In this document: positions 34,252-40,691 of the stretch, one piece after another
How positions within the stretch are numbered: the stretch's first letter is position 1
How the letters are laid out: each line of letters begins with the position of its first letter
Assembly: GCA_046541115.1 (NCBI GenBank)
Contig: JBKHDX010000006.1
Coordinates: forward strand, 1-40,691
Length of the DNA stretch: 40,691 nt
Source: Jaaginema sp046541115
Lineage (GTDB): Bacteria; Cyanobacteriota; Cyanobacteriia; Cyanobacteriales; Spirulinaceae
Direction of reading: 5' to 3'
Made by a program: the position numbers and the translations under genes
Notes under the pieces: generated by a model
The model's input: only the letters and a program-made list of their open reading frames with translations
Databases searched by the model: none
What the model was told of the DNA's origin: nothing

Positions 34252-35133
34252 TTATTCATCTTCTGCAACTCGGAAATAAAACCAAACCGGAACTAAAATT
34301 ACTGCCATCATTAAAATTGACAAAACCGAACCAAAAGGTGTATTACGAGCGCGTAAAAACTGGTCTTGAATCACATTCCCAATCATTAATCCTTTCGCAC
34401 CTCCCAAAATATCCGGGGTAATAAATGCCCCCACCGCCGGAATAAAAACTAATAACGATCCTGCAATAATGCCCCGCTTGGTAAGGGGTAAAACAACCCG
34501 GAAAAAGGTTTTAATATCGCTTGCGCCTAAATCTTGTGCGGCTTCGACTAAGGCAAAGTTAAACCGCTCAATGGTGGCATAAAGGGGCAAAATCATAAAT
34601 GGTAAATAGCCATAAATCAAGCCAATGATGACGGCAAACGGCGTAAAAACGAGATTTAGGGGTTCGTCGATGAGATTTAATTGTTGCAAAATAACATTAA
34701 TTACACCTTCTTGCCGTAATAAAATAATCCAGGCATAAGTACGGACTAAAAAGTTAGTCCAAAAGGGAATAATAATGAGGAGTAATAAGGTATTTCTCCA
34801 CCGGGGCGATCGCGTGGCAATAAAAAAGGCCATCGGGTAGCCCATCAACAAACAAATTGCGGTGGTAAACAACGCCAAACCCACCGATCGCCCCAACAAT
34901 TCCCAATAAACGCCATTCCGCAAACGCTGGTAATGTTCGAGGGTAAATTCCCCGATAACACCGCCATAGGTGCCACGCTCAAAAAAGCTATACAGCAAGA
35001 CAATCAGCAGGGGAATAATAAAAAAGAGCAGTAACCACAACGTCCCCGGAAACAGCAGAAAAGCTAAATTGAGGCGTTTGCGATTTTCTAAAGCAGAGAC
35101 GGCTTGATGTTGCGGTTTTTGCCGAGCAATCAT
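34252..35133 (-). CDS. potB: Spermidine/putrescine ABC transporter permease PotB
   Basis: The 293-residue protein has six membrane segments. The first (LAFLLFPGTLWLLLFFIIP) follows a short cytoplasmic N terminus. The EAA loop is VEAAQDLGASDIKTFFRVVLP, and IPAVGAFITPDILGGAKGLM is a PotB hallmark. It starts 33 bases after the thiS stop codon and ends 21 bases before the longest potC start, so thiE-thiS-potB-potC look like one transcription unit. Confidence 0.93.
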   Translation of the reverse strand: MIARQKPQHQAVSALENRKRLNLAFLLFPGTLWLLLFFIIPLLIVLLYSFFERGTYGGVIGEFTLEHYQRLRNGVYWELLGRSVGLALFTTAICLLMGYPMAFFIATRSPRWRNTLLLLIIIPFWTNFLVRTYAWIILLRQEGVINVILQQLNLIDEPLNLVFTPFAVIIGLIYGYLPFMILPLYATIERFNFALVEAAQDLGASDIKTFFRVVLPLTKRGIIAGSLLVFIPAVGAFITPDILGGAKGLMIGNVIQDQFLRARNTPFGSVLSILMMAVILVPVWFYFRVAEDE

Positions 35134-35166
35134 GATGAGGATGAGCCAGCTTTAATGTCAGTAAAT

Positions 35167-35409
35167 CTATGGGTTTAGCATACCATTACACTGTATTCCG
35201 CCGCCCACAATCGTGACAATTTCGAGGCGATCGCCCGTTTGCATTTCGGTGTCTGACCAATATTGCCGATGCAGAATCTCGCCGTTATATTCTACGGCAA
35301 TTAAGCGGGGATTGAGATTCAGTTGCTCTAGCAGTTGTGGTAACGTCGTCTGGGGGGAACAGTAAACGGGTTTGCCGTTGACTTGCAATTCAATCGAGGT
35401 AGAAGTCAT
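35167..35409 (-). CDS. thiS: Sulfur carrier protein ThiS with a C-terminal extension
   Basis: ThiS carries sulfur as a thiocarboxylate on its terminal glycine for thiazole synthesis in thiamine biosynthesis. The 80-residue protein has the beta-grasp pattern: ELQVNGKPVYCSP, LPQLLEQL, LIAVEYNGEILHRQYW and GDRLEIVTIVGGG. The glycine run is at 69-71, but nine more residues (IQCNGMLNP) follow, whereas a functional ThiS normally ends in GG. Either the tail is removed, or the stop codon has shifted, or the carrier is impaired. It overlaps the thiE stop codon by one base (TAATG). Confidence 0.9.
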   Translation of the reverse strand: MTSTSIELQVNGKPVYCSPQTTLPQLLEQLNLNPRLIAVEYNGEILHRQYWSDTEMQTGDRLEIVTIVGGGIQCNGMLNP

Positions 35410-36467
35410 TAATCTACACGGGATAACTTTTGCTTTTTCGTCAGTTGAGACAGAAAATATTGAGTGACGAGGGTGGGTTGTTCGGCTTGCATAACCGCTC
35501 TTACCACCGCGACGCGATCGCCCCCAGCCCCTAAAACCTCTTGCACATTTTTGGGGTCAATGCCGCCAATACAATACCAAGGAATGGGGCAGTTTTGGGC
35601 GGCATACTGTACATATTCTAAGCCTGCGGGTTTTTTCCCTTCTTTGGTGGGAGTGGCATAAACCGGGCCCACGCCGATATAATCTGCACCTTCGGCGATC
35701 GCGTTTTGCATTTCCGTCGCATTCGTCGTGGAACGTCCGATAATGCGCTCTTGCCCCAATAACTCGCGAGCAAGGGCAATGGGGGCATCTTGCTGTCCTA
35801 AGTGTACCCCGTCAGCATCTACCGCGATCGCGATGTCAATGCGGTCATTCACCAAAAACAAAGCATTATATTTGTGACACAACTGACATAAGGCTTGGGC
35901 TTCAGCATACCGCAGGCGATCGTCTGCCTCTTTACTGCGATACTGAACTAAACTCAATCCTCCCTGTAACGCCGCTTCGACGGTTTCGAGTAACCGCTCG
36001 GAAGGAGTAGTAACCAAATACAGCAACGCTTGTTTTAAGGCTTCGTGACGCTGAGATGCGATCAACGCACTTTCGAGGGTGTAGGTGCGGTAACGCATTT
36101 GCTTACAGGCTTTGGCCATGGTGGGTTTGTACAGCTTGGCGTATTCCTCTAACACCCGCAACGCTTCTTCAACACGACATAAATTCGCCTGTAACAAGGC
36201 TTCGAGACTGAAACGCCGTTCTTCATGAGGATGAGATAAAGCGGTTCCTGGGTCGCCTGGGGTGTCTCTGGCATAGCGTAAGGTCGAATCGTGCCAAGCG
36301 CCGAGTTCTTGACGCATTTGCTTACATTCGCGGGCAAGTTCGCTGTTATTTAAGCCAAAACGACACCATTCTTCAATAATTCGCAAGCCCTCGCGAGCGC
36401 GGTCTAGGTTTGCATCTAAAATCCGATAGATGGCTTTTTGCTGTGTCCAGCTAAACTGATCGTCCAT
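35409..36467 (-). CDS. thiE: Thiamine-phosphate synthase, long cyanobacterial form
   Basis: ThiE joins HMP diphosphate and the thiazole phosphate to make thiamine phosphate. At 352 residues it has the cyanobacterial N-terminal helical domain (about 1-140, RILDANLDRAREGLRIIEEW and two MRxE/KQMR helices) ahead of the TIM-barrel (about 145-345). Barrel motifs are intact: VQYRSKEADDR, LVNDRIDIA, DGVHLGQQD, IIGRSTTNATEM, YIGVGPVYATPTK and IGGIDPKN. No TPP riboswitch is recognisable upstream. It is first in a unit with thiS and the pot genes. Confidence 0.95.
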   Translation of the reverse strand: MDDQFSWTQQKAIYRILDANLDRAREGLRIIEEWCRFGLNNSELARECKQMRQELGAWHDSTLRYARDTPGDPGTALSHPHEERRFSLEALLQANLCRVEEALRVLEEYAKLYKPTMAKACKQMRYRTYTLESALIASQRHEALKQALLYLVTTPSERLLETVEAALQGGLSLVQYRSKEADDRLRYAEAQALCQLCHKYNALFLVNDRIDIAIAVDADGVHLGQQDAPIALARELLGQERIIGRSTTNATEMQNAIAEGADYIGVGPVYATPTKEGKKPAGLEYVQYAAQNCPIPWYCIGGIDPKNVQEVLGAGGDRVAVVRAVMQAEQPTLVTQYFLSQLTKKQKLSRVD

Positions 36468-36838
36468 TTTGATTGGGTTTTAGGGTAGAGCTTATCTATA
36501 TTAGGGTATGATTGGCCCTTAACTTATTTTAAAAGGATGCGATTTTACGCTAGAACCGTGCAGCGATAGAGTCAATATTTAAGAATTTGTACTTTTTGTT
36601 ACTTTTAAAGCGATCCGAAGCAGCAGTTAGGCGATCGCCCAACAAGAAGTCGCAGTTGAGATCGAAGGGGATTAAGCCAACGGTTAATTCCGTATTTTCA
36701 CGGAGTTCAAAATCAGGATTCAACTCAACTTTTTTCAAAAAAATAAGCGCGATCGCTTTAGGGGTAGTTCGCAAAAATTAGGTACTGCTCCCCCGCGATC
36801 GCGGATGTTTGATGAGGGTTACTAAACTTGAGTTCAAC
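36468..36838. other. Intergenic region with a doubtful small frame
   Basis: Positions 36550-36774 contain a reverse-strand frame (74 residues, TTG start, FELRENTELTVGLIPFDL in the middle) and an overlapping forward frame at 36587-36781. Neither matches a family I know, and neither has a good ribosome-binding site. Two HIP1 sites lie within the reverse frame. Otherwise nothing recognisable. Confidence 0.3.
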
Positions 36839-37069
36839 TTAGCGCGTCCCCGATCCTTGAGAACTATCCGGGCCGCCATTGTCTCTGGGTTGATAAGGCT
36901 CGTCGCTTTTACGCTGAGATCGGGTTTCCGAAAACGTCTCTAGGGAAGTCACCGCAGCGTTTTGCTTCAGGGTTTCTGGCTTCTCGGTCGCGATCGCACC
37001 TCCCACCATCAAACACTGAAGGCTCATCCATACAGTTGCGATAGTTGTCAGACCGAGTTGCACGTTCAT
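36839..37069 (-). CDS. Small secreted protein ending in a GSGTR motif
   Basis: The 76-residue protein has a cleavable signal peptide (hydrophobic 6-24, AIA before about residue 28). Its mature part is polar and probably unstructured, finishing with PRDNGGPDSSQGSGTR. Short secreted or surface cyanobacterial proteins often end with or contain NGGP-GSGTR-like strings, which also resemble the N-terminal region of DUF928 proteins. There are no cysteines in the mature part. The gene is alone, 225 bases from the diguanylate cyclase gene upstream. Function is unknown. Confidence 0.65.
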   Translation of the reverse strand: MNVQLGLTTIATVWMSLQCLMVGGAIATEKPETLKQNAAVTSLETFSETRSQRKSDEPYQPRDNGGPDSSQGSGTR

Positions 37070-37294
37070 AAATCTTAAACAGCGGAGTTATTAATTAACT
37101 GCTCTCCTATATTCAGTATATTCACGGTTGCCAAAAATGTCCAAAACTTTTAGCGCCTTCTTTAGAGAAATTTTACAATTCCCCCAATTTCACGGATATA
37201 GCAACATTTCAGGGTTAAGCCAACCCAATTGAATCCTAGCTCTCCCCTTATATTAGAAAATATTTTGAATTCTATTAAATCTTGTTATCAATCC

Positions 37295-39454
37295 TCAAAA
37301 CAAGGTTTGGCGATCGCGTCCTTGTTGCTTCACCCGATACATCGCCGTGTCTGCCTTCTTAATCAAAACCGCCTGGGCTTCCCCATCAATAGGATAAACG
37401 CTACTACCCACACTCGCTGCCACCCGTAACTGGCGGTTGGCCAACATAAAAGGCTGTCCAAGGGTTGCTAAAATTTTGGCCGTGACAATCTCTACATCCG
37501 ATATCTGCTTGATTCCCGGTAAAATCACCGTAAACTCATCTCCTCCCAAACGAGCCACCAAATCGCTGCCCCGCAAACAATTTTTCACCCGATTGGCCAC
37601 CGCCTTCAGCAGCAAATCGCCAAAATCGTGACCCCAGGAATCATTCACCTGCTTAAAGCCATCGAGGTCAATAAACAACAGCCCCACTAACTTATCTTCT
37701 TGCTTGGCCCACTCTAGGGATTGTTGCAAACTTTCATAAAAATGCTTGCGATTAGCCAACCCCGTCAAAGAATCGTAATAAGCCAAACGATGCAAGCGGT
37801 CTTGAGACAAACGTAACTCCTGATTCGAGCGAGTCAACTCCACCGTAGTTCGCCGTAATTCCTCCTCAATCCGCTTGCGTTCGGTAATATCGCGAATCAC
37901 CCCAATCAGAAAAATATTACCCGCCGCATCTTGATGTAACGAGCGTTTCGTGGCGATTTGATAAGTCTTGCCCTCGGCATTGGTGAGTTGTTCTTCATTT
38001 TCTTGGGCTTGATGGGTCAGAAGAACTTGACGATCCTGTTGGCGAAAGACCCTCGCTTCTTGGGGTTTGAGAATATCAAAATCCGACTTGCCGATTAAAT
38101 CTTCTAGAGGGTAGCCCAAAAATTGTGAAAACGCTTGATTGAGAATAATCCAGCAATGATCCTTATTTTTCACAAAAACCGGGTCGGGAATGGCGTTAAT
38201 CGTCGATTGTAAAAACTCCTTCGACCGTTTTAACTCCTCCCGTTGATGAGCCAAATAACCCGTCAAAATGCTGACCACTCCGAGCAAACCCAAAGCCGGA
38301 GGAACCAACGGAATCCAATAAGCGCCTAAAAAGCTGCTGTAAGCCGTTCCCACCAACACCCCAAACATACCGATCAGCACGATCGTTGTTTCCTCGACCG
38401 ATCGCCCCTGAATCATCAACACCGCCCCTATCCCCGACCAAACCAAAATCCAGAGGATTTCAGCCCACTCGGGCCAAGTCTTTAAAAGCGATCGCCCCTC
38501 GATGGCCCCACTAATAATCTGGCTGACAAAATTAGCGTGGAGTTCTACCCCATAAATCGGTGTAGCGGTTCCGATCCAATTGGTACTGTAGGGAATCAGG
38601 GATAAATCTTTTAAACTGCGAGCCGTAGACCCAATAATTACCACGCGATCGCGCATCAAGTCTTCATCAACCCTCCCCGCTAAAACATCCCGCATCGGAA
38701 CCTTAATAAAGCGGCTGGGGTGGCGAAAATTGCTCAAAACTTGATGCCCCCCCGTATCTACTCGCACATAACCGCCATCATAGGGTTCTAGCATCTGAAA
38801 CACCGATTTCCCCAAGCGCATATTGTTGGAATTGGGAACCGCTGTCGCCCTAATGTCTTCTGCGGCCAAATAAATTTCTGCTAACTTCAACGCCAAACTG
38901 GTGCGGAAGGTGCCGTCCTCTAAATGCCAATACAACAACATACGGCGGACTTTATTATCCGCATCTAGGACAATATTATTAAAGCCCACCGCATTCTGTT
39001 CGGCTAAAAGGGGCGGCGGTGGCACCGCGATATTTTCCCGGTCGGGCAACAATTCAATGCCTACTAAATTAGGAATTTCGCGAAAAGCGGCTTGTAACTC
39101 CTCATGGCCCGGCGACACAGGTAAATCGCGGTAAATATCTAACCCGATCGCCCTGGGTTCATAAGCGTGAATCTGCCAAAGCAATTCTGCGATCAGGCCA
39201 TCGGAAAAGGGCCAATCGGCTACCGCTTGCAGTTCATTTTCATCAATTTCGACAATCACCACTCGATCTTCGAGCTTGCCGACCGGCCGCCAGTGATACA
39301 GCATATCCAACGCTGCCAATTCTAGGGGCTGAAATAAGCCCAACCAGCGCAAAAGAAGGATGCTGCCAGCAACACTCCCTGTAACCCACCAAGCACGCTG
39401 TTCTTGTTGAAACCAATGCTGAACCTGCCCGAGCCAGCGACTGAATTTTGCCAT
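37295..39454 (-). CDS. CHASE2-PAS-GGDEF diguanylate cyclase
   Basis: From ATG 39454 the protein is 719 residues; a TTG start 15 codons earlier is less likely. One N-terminal membrane segment (about 20-40) is followed by an extracytoplasmic CHASE2 sensor (about 45-325, DRVVIVEIDENELQAVADWPF, AIGLDIYRDLPV, DRVVIIGSTA). Three membrane segments (about 335-405) precede a PAS domain (about 415-535) and a GGDEF domain (about 555-715). The active-site ARLGGDEF near 635 is intact. The RGSD sequence five residues before it is a complete I-site, so product inhibition by c-di-GMP is expected. There is no EAL domain. The gene lies beside VKOR-Trx without clear functional linkage. Confidence 0.93.
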   Translation of the reverse strand: MAKFSRWLGQVQHWFQQEQRAWWVTGSVAGSILLLRWLGLFQPLELAALDMLYHWRPVGKLEDRVVIVEIDENELQAVADWPFSDGLIAELLWQIHAYEPRAIGLDIYRDLPVSPGHEELQAAFREIPNLVGIELLPDRENIAVPPPPLLAEQNAVGFNNIVLDADNKVRRMLLYWHLEDGTFRTSLALKLAEIYLAAEDIRATAVPNSNNMRLGKSVFQMLEPYDGGYVRVDTGGHQVLSNFRHPSRFIKVPMRDVLAGRVDEDLMRDRVVIIGSTARSLKDLSLIPYSTNWIGTATPIYGVELHANFVSQIISGAIEGRSLLKTWPEWAEILWILVWSGIGAVLMIQGRSVEETTIVLIGMFGVLVGTAYSSFLGAYWIPLVPPALGLLGVVSILTGYLAHQREELKRSKEFLQSTINAIPDPVFVKNKDHCWIILNQAFSQFLGYPLEDLIGKSDFDILKPQEARVFRQQDRQVLLTHQAQENEEQLTNAEGKTYQIATKRSLHQDAAGNIFLIGVIRDITERKRIEEELRRTTVELTRSNQELRLSQDRLHRLAYYDSLTGLANRKHFYESLQQSLEWAKQEDKLVGLLFIDLDGFKQVNDSWGHDFGDLLLKAVANRVKNCLRGSDLVARLGGDEFTVILPGIKQISDVEIVTAKILATLGQPFMLANRQLRVAASVGSSVYPIDGEAQAVLIKKADTAMYRVKQQGRDRQTLF

Positions 39455-39552
39455 TAGAGGGAGATAAGTTAAAGCGAGGAACAATACCAGTATTGCCAAG
39501 GGAAGGCAGAAACACCACTAGCCCATCAATTAAACTTTACCCAAACTTCGGG

Positions 39553-40530
39553 TTAGCGTCCGGGCAACGTATATTTGAAGTTGCTCGGCCCTTCATATCC
39601 GGTGAGTTCTGCTAGTTTTTCTAGGGTTTGCGTGCCGCGATAGACTTCCCCATCAATAATCCATGAGGGATAAGAGCGAATCCCCGCATCCACACAAGCT
39701 TGGGGTTGAGCATCCGGGCCGTCGGGGTCACATTCGATGTAGTTGATTCCCTCGGAAGCTTCTTTGCCGAATAATTGCTTTTGTTCGTAGCAATGGGGAC
39801 ACCAATAAGCCCCGTATCCCATCGCCCCGACTTCGGTAAGATGTTCGGCCAGGGCAATTTCGGCTGCCCCTGATGTCGTGGTCACTTCCCAACCATATCC
39901 GGGTTGGGGGGCGGTTTCGGCCACGGGAATCACTCGTTGTCCCCCTTCAGCCACCGGGTTGTTAACGTTGGCATAGACTGCCAAAGTGCCAACCAGGGTA
40001 ATTAAGGCCACAATAATCCCGGTAAATAAAACTTGGCCAATGTCTTCCCAGTTATGGCCAAACAGCGTCAGCAAAAATAAGGACAGCGAAAATAAGGCAG
40101 AACCAATGCAGTACCAGCAAACGGCTTGTAGCTTGAAGGCCAGAACATACATTAAGTAACTGCTAAATACGACCATGGATGTGCTACCGATGAGCAACAG
40201 TAACCAAGTCCATTGTTCGATTTGCGATCGCGCTTTTTTTTGGCGATCGCGATTAATGGCCAACGGCCCTAACGCACATCCGGCCATATACAAATAAGCC
40301 GTTAGCCCAAACAAGGGTAACGGAATGCCAAAAATACTGGCATAAGCACTATCGAGGACATCGTTACAACCGGCAGCATTTCCGGCGGTGGGCGTGACAC
40401 AACCCACATCCGCCCCAGTTATTTTCGTAATCGTTAAATAAGTGGTGAGGATGGCCCCCACAATCGCGATCGCCCCAATCAAAGGACGCGACCAACGGTG
40501 AATCCAGGGAGTAGAACGTCGGCGGCTCAT
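39553..40530 (-). CDS. Vitamin K epoxide reductase fused to a thioredoxin-like domain
   Basis: The 325-residue membrane protein has a VKOR domain (about 15-190) and a periplasmic/lumenal thioredoxin-like domain (about 220-320). VKOR cysteines: C44 and C55 form the loop pair and C138-W-Y-C141 is the quinone-linked active site. The thioredoxin site is C244-P-H-C247, and a second pair (C267, C279) is in the same domain. Together they oxidise cysteines in exported proteins and pass electrons to quinone. This fusion is well known in cyanobacteria and plastids, where it supports photosystem assembly. Start ATG 40530; no operon partner is evident. Confidence 0.95.
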   Translation of the reverse strand: MSRRRSTPWIHRWSRPLIGAIAIVGAILTTYLTITKITGADVGCVTPTAGNAAGCNDVLDSAYASIFGIPLPLFGLTAYLYMAGCALGPLAINRDRQKKARSQIEQWTWLLLLIGSTSMVVFSSYLMYVLAFKLQAVCWYCIGSALFSLSLFLLTLFGHNWEDIGQVLFTGIIVALITLVGTLAVYANVNNPVAEGGQRVIPVAETAPQPGYGWEVTTTSGAAEIALAEHLTEVGAMGYGAYWCPHCYEQKQLFGKEASEGINYIECDPDGPDAQPQACVDAGIRSYPSWIIDGEVYRGTQTLEKLAELTGYEGPSNFKYTLPGR

Positions 40531-40691
40531 TTTCTTATTCCTAAGACTATCTCTACAAAAACTTGATAAATCGAGAATACCTTACCGCTTCTCGTCGCGG
40601 TGACTGTACCTCTCGATTTCAACTTTAGCTCGAATTTTTTTTGTTGGTTATTGGTTATTGGTTGTTGGTTATTGGTTATTGGTTGTTGGTT
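40531..40691. repeat. Heptamer-periodic tandem array at the window end
   Basis: From about 40644 to the window edge, TTGGTTA and TTGGTTG units run in tandem for about seven copies, the most regular array of this family in the window. The 110 bases before it are the upstream region of the VKOR-Trx gene. Confidence 0.75.

Noticed and set aside
36468..36560. TPP riboswitch upstream of thiE
   Set aside because: No CTGAGA-type thi-box or matching helices are visible upstream of the start codon.

Overview
The window looks like ordinary chromosome from a filamentous, Oscillatoriales-like cyanobacterium. The palindrome GCGATCGC (HIP1) occurs dozens of times in genes on both strands. The gene set also points there: a PS II S4-domain protein, an NblB-type HEAT protein, an EF-hand transaldolase, the long cyanobacterial ThiE, a VKOR-thioredoxin fusion, and a multi-sensor adenylate cyclase. 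Intergenic DNA is full of heptamer-periodic tandem repeats. I see no rRNA, tRNA or CRISPR array.

Layout. 1-140: probable right end of an IS200/IS605-type (TnpB) element. 185-8141: ECF-like sigma factor, transaldolase, a 1390-residue adenylate cyclase and an aldo/keto reductase flanked by inverted repeats. 8236-12647: a divergent unknown gene followed by a three-gene set of DUF815 ATPase, membrane-anchored coiled-coil TerB_C-like protein and DUF2791/BrxD-like ATPase. This is the best candidate for a poorly described system. 12884-16345: NblB-like protein, a membrane protein with a duplicated module, IF-3 with an apparent AUU start, and a small lipoprotein. 16387-20640: an ABC-F ATPase, then an A+T-rich trio of unknown genes (restriction-fold-like protein, helical protein, Uma2) whose last stop codon touches a MITE-like repeat. 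20663-25585: reverse-strand genes for an exonuclease, small unknowns, RsmG, an ECF-type ATPase, PgeF and the PS II S4 protein. 25760-30460: SerA, PrmA and an ArnT-like glycosyltransferase on the forward strand. 30475-36467: thiE-thiS followed by the polyamine importer potB-potC-potD-potA, interrupted by small repeats. 36839-40530: a tiny secreted protein, a CHASE2-PAS-GGDEF diguanylate cyclase and VKOR-Trx.

The signalling genes would produce two second messengers: cAMP (2821-6993) and c-di-GMP (37295-39454). thiE-thiS-potBCDA groups thiamine synthesis with spermidine/putrescine uptake. The rsmG-to-S4 block groups ribosome, cell-wall quality-control and transport functions. Function calls rest on motifs read by eye. 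Starts were chosen from conserved N-termini and ribosome-binding sequences, and several differ from the longest possible frame.
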